Source: Pisaster brevispinus
Taxonomy: Eukaryota; Echinodermata; Asteroidea; Forcipulatida; Asteriidae
Reading direction: 5' to 3'
Length of the DNA stretch: 64,000 bases
Assembly (NCBI GenBank): GCA_023634235.1
Contig: JAMKCF010000018.1
Span: 11,792,768 to 11,856,767, forward strand
Part shown: piece after piece, positions 31,446-42,213 of the stretch
Position numbering within the stretch: position 1 is the stretch's first letter
How the letters are laid out: each line of letters starts with the position of its first letter
Made by a program: the position numbers and the translations under genes
The notes under the pieces: generated by a model
What the model was told of the DNA's origin: nothing
The model's database searches: none
The model's input: only the letters and a program-made list of their open reading frames with translations

Positions 31446-33377
31446 TCACACGCGATGCAAAATCTTGACTGAGTACATATCAGCCACGATGAGATCACCG
31501 GTAGGAGTAAACGTCATGCCTAGAGGATTGTGCAAACCACGAGCTACACACCCGATGTGCTCACCTGATGGATCGTAATGATGTATCTCAAAGGTGCCCA
31601 CTGTACCGTAATGAGTAGACACATAGATGTCTCCAGCATCATCGCAGCACACACCAGCAGGTGTTACTGGTCTGCCGTCAATGGAGGTCCTGATATTGAA
31701 CACCTCGTTTCCCATGAAATCCAAACAAACTAATTTCATCTCGTCGTAGTTTGTGAAGATAAGACGCTCCTTGCTGCTTACAGACGGAAAGCATAGATAA
31801 CAAAAATCGTCATGATGTATTGTGGAAATGATGGATCCATCCATATTATGGAGAGATACAACCTTTCTCTCCGAGTCAGACACAGCAATCCGATTTTTCT
31901 TGTCCACAGCGATTCCACTGAGTTGACTCTCTGGCGAGCCCTCGACTTCATTATGTGAGGGTCTGAACTGACGGATATATCGCAGCTCTTTATCATAAAC
32001 TTTTACATCCTGTCCATCAGTAACCAGAAGCAGGTCATCAGAGTTCACGGCAACACCGTCAGGGTCTATTAGTTTACCATCCTCTGTTCGGCTTTGAACA
32101 CCTGAAGATTTGTAGCTACCCTTTGATGTAAATGTTGAAAATAGCGACCTTGTTGGATCAATGACGACAATGTCACCATTGCTAAAACAAGCAACGTGCG
32201 TTGCAAACTTGAACTCCCCTTCACCTCCCCCTTCTTTACCAAACTCTGTCTTTACCTCCCACTTCTCTTCCTCTTGTATTTCACCAAGATCTGCATCATT
32301 GACGATATCATGACCTTTGAACCCAATGAATGACTTGCTATGCTGCACTGTATGAAACTGGAGCTCTTTGTGGAATGTCAAGTTGTGCATAACCTTTGGT
32401 TTGAGGTCCAGCAGCTCAAAGTCATCAGCATGTTGCATCAAGTCATTGACTGAAGCAACGATCTGCTCTGCACGGCTCATCTTATCGCGATTGCTGCTCT
32501 GTATGCTATCAAATTCCTCACCTCTTTCTTGACTAATTTGAGCGACTCTTTCTTGTAGGAGGCGAGATGCATTTCTTATTTCAGCGATTTCCTCTTCCTC
32601 CTTAGCCACAATGTCTCGAAGAGCCCGTTCGACCATGACCTGTAATCTATGCTGTGAGTGTTTGATAGAGTCATCCACCTTTTGGAATTGCGTGCGACAC
32701 CCATCAAACTTCTGCAAGGCTTCATCAACAGCTCGACGATGAGATTGAATGGAATCATTGATTTCAAAGAGATTGTGGTTTGACGCTCGGTGATCAAACA
32801 CCACACATTTGAGACATGCAAGTAAATCACACGTATCACAATAAAAACATAGTTTCTGGTCAGTGTGTTTCTTGCACTTTGACGATTCAGATTTCATCTT
32901 GTCTTTGGGCCGATGATTTGACGAGCCGACAGCAGTAACGATTTGATGATGCCTGTTTAATTTTAATTTCGCGTGGTGTTCCAGACATGTCGTGCAAAAA
33001 TTCGCATCACATTCAGCACACTTTGAAACGGTTTCAAGATCTCCGTCACATCCTTCACAAGTCAAGACAGGGGGGTTGATGTCCTCCTCCGGTCCATCCA
33101 GACTGATGACGTCATCAATAAGCGAGCTCAAGAAAAAACAGTTAAGTAGAGCCGAAAGTCCCTTATCTGGGATGGAAGTTTTCACCCTACACACTGGGCA
33201 AACAATATCTGTCCTCGGATCCTGTTTGTCTACAAGTTTCTGAAGACATTTTAAGCAGAAGCTGTGCTGACAGTCCAGGATTTTCGGATCGATGAACCGA
33301 GTCAGGCAGATTGGGCATTCGATGTGTACATGTCTAATCCTGCAAGTGGTCACAATGGGAAGTGCGGCTTCGGCCAT
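31446..33377 (-). CDS. Intronless TRIM-NHL protein (RING, two B-boxes, coiled coil, NHL)
   Basis: Probable E3 ubiquitin ligase with a beta-propeller for RNA or protein binding. Numbered from the upstream Met at 33464, the RING has Cys50, Cys53, Cys65, His67, Cys70, Cys73, Cys89 and Cys92. B-box 1 spans 136-172, B-box 2 197-230 (C-x2-H...C-x2-C...C-x2-C...H), a charged coiled coil about 235-340, and NHL/six-bladed propeller repeats about 400-672 (repeated DPDGVAV, LSGIAVD, PAGVCCDDAGDIYVS, NPLGMTFTPTGDLIVAD). I prefer the Met at 33377 (AATATGG context, directly before AEAALP) to the Met at 33464. Such single-exon TRIM-NHL genes are strongly expanded in echinoderms and amphioxus. It resembles TRIM2/3/56/71 relatives; orthology cannot be set. 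All zinc ligands are intact. Confidence 0.88.
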   Translation of the reverse strand: MAEAALPIVTTCRIRHVHIECPICLTRFIDPKILDCQHSFCLKCLQKLVDKQDPRTDIVCPVCRVKTSIPDKGLSALLNCFFLSSLIDDVISLDGPEEDINPPVLTCEGCDGDLETVSKCAECDANFCTTCLEHHAKLKLNRHHQIVTAVGSSNHRPKDKMKSESSKCKKHTDQKLCFYCDTCDLLACLKCVVFDHRASNHNLFEINDSIQSHRRAVDEALQKFDGCRTQFQKVDDSIKHSQHRLQVMVERALRDIVAKEEEEIAEIRNASRLLQERVAQISQERGEEFDSIQSSNRDKMSRAEQIVASVNDLMQHADDFELLDLKPKVMHNLTFHKELQFHTVQHSKSFIGFKGHDIVNDADLGEIQEEEKWEVKTEFGKEGGGEGEFKFATHVACFSNGDIVVIDPTRSLFSTFTSKGSYKSSGVQSRTEDGKLIDPDGVAVNSDDLLLVTDGQDVKVYDKELRYIRQFRPSHNEVEGSPESQLSGIAVDKKNRIAVSDSERKVVSLHNMDGSIISTIHHDDFCYLCFPSVSSKERLIFTNYDEMKLVCLDFMGNEVFNIRTSIDGRPVTPAGVCCDDAGDIYVSTHYGTVGTFEIHHYDPSGEHIGCVARGLHNPLGMTFTPTGDLIVADMYSVKILHRV

Positions 33378-33464
33378 ATTGATGAGAATGGGCTGTTCTG
33401 TTACCGGAAGTAAAACGAATGTCATTTTTAACAGTTGATACAATAAGTGAGTGCAACAATGCAT

Positions 33465-36400
33465 GGCGACATTTAGACACTAGGTGGCAGCAGATTTACC
33501 AGATTTGTAACTTTGGGCCAAATTTATTTATAAACTGACCAGAACACAAGATGAAAAAAAGAAATTCATCAAACACGCTGTCTATTTTGACGGTTATTTA
33601 TTTATTTATTTAAATTAGGCGTAGTAATATATGTTTCTCTTTGTAAATGTTACTGATTGTTTTGTTCTGGAACAATGCGGCTCTTTTAATGAGGGCCATT
33701 CGTGGTCAACTCTTAAAGCATGTGTTTAATTTAACTCGCTGTTTGCTAAGATAATTTTTTAATTTGTTATACTATTTTATCCGGTGTATTAGAATAACCT
33801 GTCCTCTAGAAGTTGTTTCCCCAAAATACGTGACATTTTTAGAAATTTCGTCCGTAGTAGCGCCCTTGTTTGAACCATCTTCTTTCAGCATATGTCAATT
33901 TGCCGTTTAGGGGACACACTTGATTCATACGCCACGTTTATAAAAACATGGTTGAAAATACAAGTTTTTTATCATTTGCTTCCTTTTAACTTGTGATTAT
34001 GCACTGGTAATCACAATATTTAACATCTATACTTACACCCAGGTGACTCTGTGTTAACCAGACCGCAATGGTGGCACTGCGTATTTGTTTGACTCATATG
34101 TTGCGAGGCTGACTCAAAAACGGGTCCTTCTAAAACATGGCATTGGCCAACCCGGAATACGTGGGCACAATTTCATAGCGCTGCTTAACAGTAAACTCTA
34201 CATAGACCTGAGTAAGCAGGATTTGTTTTCCGGTTCAAACTGACCAGCTTTTATGCAACTGTGTGTCTGAGTTCAATTTTGGTATGCTGACTCGAAAAGT
34301 CGTTTCACTGACCTTTAAATGGCGACTTTGGCCCACACGGACAGGGACTTCCTAGAAGGCAGTATATTCTTGTCGATGATTGGGCTTACCTGAAAAACAA
34401 ATAATTACTTCTAGAACATTGATATTTTTTGCTTCCCATAGCTTTACACAATTTGCCAGAACATATTTTTTAACAAGAGTGTGTACTTTCTCATATTAAA
34501 AAAACTGGTTTGTGTAAGCCGAATCACGATCATAATTTCACAATGTCCGACCTGATTATATTGTTAAGGCACTAATTGGCAACGTACTTTGGGACAACAT
34601 AGACCATAGTGAAAAGAAATCCTACCTGAAGCCGTAGATATAACTTAACTTTACTCACTGCGTACGGTTGAACCTCTTTTCTGAATTTGAGGAAGCGGCT
34701 GATGGCCGGCAACACTTATGGATTATGTACGACAAACAACGTTAATATTGCACAAGAAACAGTGCACTTATTTGCAAACCCTACTTCCGCATATGAATGT
34801 ACATTACATATCGGCTAAACGCCCATGCGCAATAATTATAGTTTCACACAACCGGAAAAACTCACACGTATTTAATCAGCCAATTTGTTTAACCCATTCT
34901 TATGTAGACCGATATTGTGCAACATGCTTGGCAAAGATTGCCTATGTCATAAGAATGCTTGCTGTACGATGATTTCCTCCTTTCAATGAGTGATTTCGCC
35001 AGAGATGTGATTGCGGAACTTGATGCTTCCAGTCTTGTTCATGTTGACTTTTACATGTTGACTTTCACATGTTGACCTAGACATTAGCTGTTTTATCATT
35101 GAATATCTGGCTGGTTGTGTGCATAAGTGCCCGTTGCTTTAAAAACACACACACAATTTGGCAATCAACTCAAACAACTTAAGTTGCCCTTAAACAAGTT
35201 GCCCTTAAACTCTTGTGCTAGAGTGTCTTGAAGATAACCAACAGGCTCGCTAGAATTATGCTAGGAAAAATATACACGCAGTTCCAGTCAGTTTGAATCT
35301 ACTCGTCAAAAATGATGTTAGATTAAATGGGATGACATTTTTCCAGTGGTACAGCATTACTGTACTACTGATGAGTCACTAGAGTGTAACTACGTTTTTA
35401 TCAAAATATCAGAGTGAAAACAACCCATGATCAGTTTCTATAAATAAAAAAGCTTGGGGTTGTTAAAAAATCGAATGGTAAGAGAAGATCTAACCCGTTC
35501 TCTTGCAGAGTCCCTCCCCCTTTTGTAACACCCCCTCCCCGATGTTCAGCGACCTTGTTGATGTTGTCCATGTTTGTTTAGTTTTTGAGGTGACGTCACA
35601 CGTGTCTTGGCATTTCTTGATTTGCATATTGGTCGAAGCCAATTATGCTTTTTAATTAGGAGACTGGTCTTACTGGAAATTTCTGTCTGGTCGATACTTC
35701 AAGTCATCAAGTGTAATGCTTATTTACAATTGTCAATACTTTTTATAAATAGATAGCCAAAAATTTGTAAAAATGAAGAAATAACTTGGGAAATAAATGA
35801 ATTAAGAATGAATTTTTGCACTTTCCCCCTCCGCTGCTGCGCTGTATTCTGTTGGCACAGAAACCAAACACCATTAGTTAAATAAAAGTAAAGTCAAATA
35901 TTCTAGTCCAATCACTATTCATTTTGTAATAAATGGTTGATTTAATTGTATTAAATAGAACATTTAGACAAGCTAAATTAATATTTACGTACTCCTAAAA
36001 TCAGCGTTACATCAATTCTGAATGTAGATATTTTCAACAGTGCATGAATAACATCAAGTCTTTGAAAAGCAAAAAGACAATAAATAAACAGCATGAAATT
36101 TGTAAACCTTGCTCATTGATACCAAAGTTAAAATAAAAGAAAAATAGGACATCAAGCAAACACCGGTTTTTAAAAACTGAAAAAAGAAAGGAAGGGACAA
36201 ACGAGCAGATCATCCATGAGGGTAAGACGTCTGTGATACATTGGTATCTATGATAGTAAGACAGTTAAAGCCTAAAGTATTTAAAGTGTTGGCCCAGAGA
36301 TAAGACTAACCATCTATTCTTTCAACAGGTTTAAAAACAAGAGGTAAAGTATAAGCTGTGGCTGGTGTAGTGTTAAAAGTACAAAATTAAAAATATTTCC

Positions 36401-36852
36401 TATCTGAAAAGAAGTCGGCTCTTAAATAAAATTAGCGAAATTATCAAAACAAAATAGTATGTAAATGTATTTAGATAATTGGTTTATGCATATTCAAGTT
36501 TTCCTCAGTTTTTCCTGTGGTGTTTACAACCCGACCTGTTTCTACAGCAATGGTGGAGGATGTGCTAAGAGTCAACTGTATACAGCTCGGTAAGATTGAA
36601 AAACAAATTTTATACATTTCGCTTCAGAGAAAGTTCATCTCTCAAACTTTGCAATGGAGTTAATAAGTTCAGAATTGTCACCGTTGACGGCTTCAAATTG
36701 TAAAAAACAGTCATTCCATCCCTTAATTTGCTATAAACACTCAAATATACAACTACTGGAGGAAAACTGCATTAAAGTAGGAGGTCAAGTCTTCCAGAAA
36801 AGGGTAAAAGTAACAAACGAAAAAAAAAACATAGAATGAGTGGAATTTTGCA
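33465..36852. other. Intergenic sequence, nothing recognised
   Basis: 3.4 kb of AT-rich sequence with only short open frames (for example 34718-34972). No repeats with clear borders, RNA genes or conserved domains were found. Confidence 0.35.
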
Positions 36853-37170
36853 ACTGCAACCAGACTTGTTTGGATGAGCATCGTTGGAGAATACATGGAG
36901 TGGTGACTGCAACCAGACTTGTTTGGATGAGCATCGTTGGAGAATACAGGGAGTGGTGACTGCAACTAGACCTGTTTGGATGAGCATCGTTGGAGAATAC
37001 AGGGAGTGGTGACTGCAACTAGACCTGTTTGGATGAGCATCGTTGGAGAATACAGGGAGTGGTGACTGCAACTAGACCTGTTTGGATGAGCATCGTTGGA
37101 GAATACAGGGAGTGGTGACTAAAACCGGACATGTTTGGATGAGCATCGTTGGAGGATACAGGGAGTGGAC
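36853..37170 (+). repeat. 53 bp minisatellite, about six copies
   Basis: The unit contains TTTGGATGAGCATCGTTGGA and GAATACAGGGAGTGGTGACT. Copies 3-5 are nearly identical, and the outer copies are more diverged (GGAGGATACAGG in the last). This suggests expansion from the middle. It directly precedes the gypsy LTR region. Confidence 0.9.
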
Positions 37171-37199
37171 AGTTTGGACAGTCATTAACTGAAGAAAGA

Positions 37200-37569
37200 C
37201 TGTGTGAAGTCTAGCCGGTTGATTTCTCCACAATAACAAGCTGGACCATGAGGGCGCCTGACTTAAGACACTCGAGGAGAAACGACTATGTTAGGCTTTG
37301 TCCACATTCGCGGCTGTGGCTATGGATGTAGCTGTGGACTTCATACTATGTTTGCAGCCACAGCAGCCACTAATTCAGATCTGACCTTAGTATATTGTTT
37401 AACTCAGGAGGCTTTTCTTGAATCCATCAAACTCCAACACCATAATTATTACACAACGTAGCTCGGTATTTATGTTATGGTATTTACGTCATGTACCAAT
37501 ATGACCAGGTCACCAATAAAGTGACCCGCGTGCGTCGTTGTTGTTCTGTAAACCATCGATATTGTAACA
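37200..37569 (+). repeat. Probable 5' LTR of gypsy element 2 (left border uncertain)
   Basis: It ends ...ATTGTAACA at 37569 and is followed at once by TGGTGGCAGCGTGAAGC, the usual position of a primer-binding site. An AATAAA signal is at 37515-37520. With the 3' LTR missing, the left border cannot be measured; it lies somewhere between the minisatellite and about 37300. Confidence 0.45.
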
Positions 37570-37586
37570 TGGTGGCAGCGTGAAGC
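37570..37586 (+). promoter_or_regulatory. Primer-binding-site candidate of gypsy element 2
   Basis: TGGTGGCAGCGTGAAGC starts right after the LTR-like ...AACA end. The matching tRNA is not identified. Confidence 0.45.
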
Positions 37587-37659
37587 TCCGTTTTAATCTG
37601 CAAATTTCTAGTAGTAGAATCCTCTTAAAGTGATCGGATAGACACGGGAGTGTGACTAT

Positions 37660-38620
37660 ATGGCGACAGGATATGCAGGATCGCCATCAGCGGAGGACAA
37701 CGTCGGTGGAAAGTTAAATGCCGATGGCAACATTGCGCCGGGCAACCAACATGGCACTGGGCCGAAGGGACCTGCACCTCATATGCACCACCTGTCGGCG
37801 GAATTCGACCACCGGCCCCGATGCAAGTTTCGCGAGGGGTCATTGACAACTGGAAAACATGGAAGCAGATGTGGAGTAACTATGGCATCGTTACACAGCT
37901 CCAGAAACAGACGCCTGCATACTGCACAGCCTTGTTCGTTCATGCAATTGGATCACAGGGACTTGAGATTTATAACAGTTTCAACTTCCCCAACGAAGAC
38001 GATTCCAGAGATTTGGACAAAATCATAAAGGCATTTGATAAATATGCCATAGGAGAAGTAAATGAGACATACGAGCGGTACTTGTTCAACAAGCGTCAAC
38101 AAGAATCAGGTGAGAGTTTTGAAACTTATTTGGCAGCCTTTAGATCCCTGGCAAAGACATGCAACTTTTGTGAATGTATGTCAAGCAGCCTGCTACGTAA
38201 CAAAATTGTGCTTGGAATTGGAGACTCTGACACAAGAAAACGCCTACTCCAAGAACGCAACCTAACACTCTCCACATGCATAGACATCCAGAGTCACAAT
38301 TGAAAGCGTTCACGGCAACCCAAAACACAGATGATGGGGCACAAGCAGTGCACAGAGTCATGGACAAGCGCCAGGGGTCCAAACTAAAACACAAACCACG
38401 GTCAAAGCCGGGAAAAGGGCAACATAAGACTAGCAAGAGCACACAAGAAGTGAAAAAGTGCAAATACTGTGGAAAGTCACATGCAAAAGACAGAAATCTG
38501 TGTCCAGCATACGGTCAGACATGTAAAGCATGTGGAAAGAACAACCACTTCGCCACGGTATGCCGAAAAAAAGAATATCCATGCACTGGGTACAACCTAC
38601 GCAGACAGCTCAGCCAGTGA
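37660..38620 (+). pseudogene. gag of gypsy element 2 (frameshifted)
   Basis: Three overlapping frames are needed: 37660-about 37825, about 37821-38303 and 38276-38620. The middle part holds the gag helical domain (NWKTWKQMW, then a segment ending RQQESGESFETYLAAFRSLA). The last part is basic and carries Cys-His zinc motifs (CKYCGKSHAKDRNLC and CKACGKNNHFATVC). These bind element RNA in intact relatives. At least two frameshifts make the copy non-functional. Confidence 0.8.
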
Positions 38621-39471
38621 TTCGAGCACATGATGTGACTCTTGTCAATGCGGTACAGCCAAATAAAGAGGATGTGTATGTTGAAATGCTCATCGATGGG
38701 AAAACCATCAACTTTCAAGTAGACACTGGTGCTAGTGTCAACATCATATCCAAGAACTGTCCTAAGGGCACTACGTACACCACAACAAAGAACCCAAAGA
38801 CACTGCTCATGTGGAACAAATCAACACTACAGGCAGAAGGGGTATGTAGACTGAAATTGCTGAACCCAAAGTTGAATAAGAAATACTCTTTGGAGTTTGT
38901 TGTTGTAAACAACGACCTTACCCCACTGCTTGGCAGTAAGGCAAGTCAGCAGATGGATCTCATCATAGTAAACAGTGAGAACTTCCACAAAGCCCATATT
39001 AATAAAGTGTCCACATCATCAGACCCTGATAAGCTACCCGAAGAGCGATACAGCACAGTTTTTGATGCTAAGCTGGGCAAACTCCCTGGAGAGGTACACT
39101 TGCAAACTAGAGAGGTCATTACGCCTGTCGTTCTGCCCCCCAGGAGACTACCACATGCCATCAAAGCCAAAGTCAAAGATGAACTTGAAAGCATGGAAAG
39201 ATCTGGAGTGATCACAGCAGTGCAAAAACCAACACAGTGGGTAAGCCAGTTGGTAGTAAGTGGCTGAGAAGAAAAATGGTTCACTCAGAATATGCATCGA
39301 CCCAAGGCCACTGAATAAAGCACTGAAGCGTGAACACTATCAGTTACCAGTAATTGAAGACATTCTGCCCGACCTTGCTGACGCCAGAGTCTTCAGCAAA
39401 TTAGACTTGAGCTCAGCATTTTGGCAGCTAGAGCTGGATGAGGCCTCCAGCATTTTGACAACCTTCAATAC
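38620..39471 (+). pseudogene. Protease and N-terminal RT of gypsy element 2 (broken)
   Basis: The protease active site FQVDTGASVN is encoded near 38715-38745. RT fingers begin near 39120. The reading moves from the frame ending at 39267 to the frame starting at 39260, a frameshift, and continues with SLRICIDPRPLN and FSKLDLSSAFWQLEL. It stops at 39471 where the foldback element is inserted in the codons after LTTFNT. Confidence 0.8.
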
Positions 39472-39498
39472 TATGGAACGCCAAAGAGGCATTTAATA

Positions 39499-39832
39499 AT
39501 CGGTGATGGTCTTTTACAACCGGTGATCAAATTTTGAATCGGTGATGGTCTAACGCGATCGGTGATCAACTTTAGCAATCGGTGATGTATCACGATCGGT
39601 GATGGTCTTTCGCGATCGGTGGTCAACTTTAGGGATCGGTGATGCATATTCACGATCGGTGATGGTCTTTCGCGATCGGTGATCAACTTTAGCAATCGGT
39701 GATGCATATTCACGATCGGTGATGGTCTTTTGCGATCGGTGATCAACTTTAGGGATCGGTGATGCATATTCACGATCGGTGATGGTCCTTTGCGATCGGT
39801 GGTCAACTTTTTAGGGATCGGTTATGGTATAT
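39499..39832 (-). repeat. Left foldback arm: ~21 bp units in a ~62 bp higher-order repeat
   Basis: The units cycle GATCGGTGATGGTCTTTCGC, GATCGGTGATCAACTTTAG and GATCGGTGATGCATATTCAC, so three short units make a ~62 bp super-unit. GATCGGTGATC is itself partly palindromic. Confidence 0.85.
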
Positions 39833-41705
39833 CTAATTCACACCACTTACCACTCTGGTCATCGACTGACTTGTCCGACATTGGAGAAGAGTACCATTTT
39901 AAAACTATATGTATTAAGTATTTCACTTTTACTTTCTTTAATTGTTTACTTAAGAACCTGATTTTATTACATTAATGATAACATACACGGTGTTATTTCA
40001 GGCCTGGATGTTTTTTTGTTTTTTTATTTGCATCCTAGTTATTGTTAGAACTGTTCTGTTCTTTCTAGTTCCATGTTTTGACCATTATTAATCTTTATTG
40101 TTTTTTCTATTACTTTTGTATCAATTCCGTTTGTGTTCACTTGAGGGGATAAATAATGTGGTCATTTTGTTTCCCTATATTACTCCATAATTTCTATATG
40201 ATTACTCATGCCCAAGTTCACTTGTATTCTAACACTTATTAGGCCACGAGAATGAAAGTTAAAAAATTGTGTCCGGACTTTTATGAAAACACATGAGGCT
40301 TTTTTTCATTAATCATTATTCATTATTTTTGTATGACCGTGGTGTTTTACATAATAAAAGCAGCGCCCATATGCAAAGTGTAGCGAACGGCCTAAGGGTC
40401 CTTGTTTCTAATACTGCCGAACACCAATCGACAATCTTCGTGGATGAGCTAGCGACATAACTGGCTGGTGGTTTTCACATAATAAATACTACATGGAACT
40501 TGGTTTCCACTGCTCAAATTTCAAAATAAAGTCTAAACCCACAAAATGTTTTCAAATAATTATACTGTGACGATCCAATTATAGATTAGAGTCCACTGTT
40601 TGGACAATGAATTCCTGGAGATAACAGGCAAGACTTCGTGGTAAAGACGAAAAGGATGTATAACTCCGGCCTCTTTCTTTAATGGAGCTTTCCCGTAATG
40701 TAATTATAAACAAGTATGGAGATAATTACCCTTGGAATGTAAACAGTTGAGATTTCAACATTACCTGTTAACACTTTTATTATTTTGTATAAGGAAATAA
40801 AGGCAAAGCCCATTATAATGTGTGAGGGAAGTGTCTGTGGGTGATTTCTGTGATGTTTTGTTTGGTGTGTTTCTCTCTTTTTTCCCCCTTTTTTTTGGGG
40901 GGGGGGGCTTGCATGACGGGGGCGTAGGCGTTTTCACTTTCAGTCTGACTGTATCGTGCACGCAGTAGCCTTCAAAAAGGTAAAATAATTACCAATATGC
41001 TACGCCAGTCTTACCATTTGTAAAACTAAACTATTTTGAATTTGTTTGATTACTTAATGTGACTGTTAAAAACGATCGAACATTTTATGTATAGCTCTGC
41101 TTGTTTTTCTTTCGTCTCGCTGAAGTTTGATAATAAAAAAACACATAAATTCATATATCGACTGGCCTACTTTGAAAGTAAATTTTTTTTTTAAATATGA
41201 TTTCATAATTTCAAACTAACATTAACACAGACAATACATAATACTGTTTTTTAAAAGGTCACCGGTGAAGTGCGCAAAAAAATACACATAAAATGTGGTC
41301 AGACACCCTTCATTAAAAAGAAATAAATGCAGTTGATTCCACATTATCAAAATGACAAGTTGACAAGGTTAACATATAGAAATGTTAAGTTCACGTTTGA
41401 GATATCTCGATGCCATTTTCAACAGCGAGACCATGACCAAAATACATTTACAAGAGTTGGCCATAATCATGTATAAACAGATTACTAAATGTACCGGGAT
41501 GAGAAAAACCAAGGTACTTTCCTTTAACAATTATTGGTGTTAATTTGGGGGTATTCAACTTTAAAGTACGCGGGTGGTGCACTTAGAAACCAAGTAAAGA
41601 ACGCTCAATTAATGAAGTGAAATAAAACATTAATAGCGAAATAATACCGATATTGCAGAACTAATCAACAGCTGTGAAAGTATACACAAATCAAAACATT
41701 GTTTA
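39833..41705. other. Centre of the foldback element
   Basis: 1.87 kb of AT-rich DNA. Only short frames are present (longest about 66 codons near 40761-40961, minus strand, over a G run). No transposase, RT or structural RNA was recognised. Confidence 0.5.
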
Positions 41706-42188
41706 CCGGTTATGGAAGACCATCACCGATTGTTAATATGCATCACCGATCCCTAAAGTTGATCACCGATCGCGAAAGACCATCACCGATCGCGAATATG
41801 CATCACCGATCCCTAAAGTTGATCACCGATCGCGAAAGACCATCACCGATCGCGAATATGCATCAACGATTGCTAAAGTTGATCACCGATCGCGTAAGAC
41901 CATCACCGATCGTGATACATCACCGATTGCTAAAGTTGATCACCGATCGCGTAAGACCATCACCGATCGTGATACATCACCGATTGCTAAAGATGATCAC
42001 CGATCGCGAAAGACCATCACCGATCGCGAATATGCATCACCGATTGCTAAAGTTGATCACCGATCGCGTTAGACCATCACCGATCGTGATACATCACCGA
42101 TTGCTAAAGATGATCACCGATCGCGTTAGACCATCACCGATTCAAAATTTGATCACCGGTTGTAAAAGACCATCACCGATTATTAAAT
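41706..42188 (+). repeat. Right foldback arm: ~21 bp tandem units
   Basis: Reverse-orientation copies of the left-arm units (GACCATCACCGATCGCGAA, GTTGATCACCGATCGCG, TGCATCACCGAT). The array is ~480 bp against ~335 bp on the left. Because the super-unit is close to 63 bp, one frame stays open across the whole arm and runs into the RT frame downstream. Confidence 0.85.
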
Positions 42189-42213
42189 GCCTCTTTGGCG
42201 TTCCATACAATAC

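Larger units (their letters stand above)
39472..42207. mobile_element. Foldback (TU/FB-like) element with tandem-repeat arms
   Basis: Direct repeats CAATAC at 39466-39471 and 42208-42213 flank the insert and match the uninterrupted RT reading. The ends TATGGAACGCC...GGCGTTCCATA are perfect inverted repeats of about 35 bp (through TTTAATAATCGGTGATGG). Inside them each arm is a tandem array of ~20-21 bp units with core ATCGGTGAT/ATCACCGAT (left 39499-39832, right 41706-42188). The ~1.87 kb between the arms has no recognisable transposase. The form matches foldback elements such as Drosophila FB and sea urchin TU elements. Confidence 0.85.

Noticed and set aside
36772..37071. Repetitive 99-codon minus-strand ORF
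   Set aside because: It is the translation of the 53 bp minisatellite; the frame changes between units because 53 is not a multiple of three.
41699..42180. Repeat-rich ORF as a novel repetitive protein
   Set aside because: The frame is open because the foldback arm has a ~21 bp period; it has no independent start and lies inside a transposon arm.
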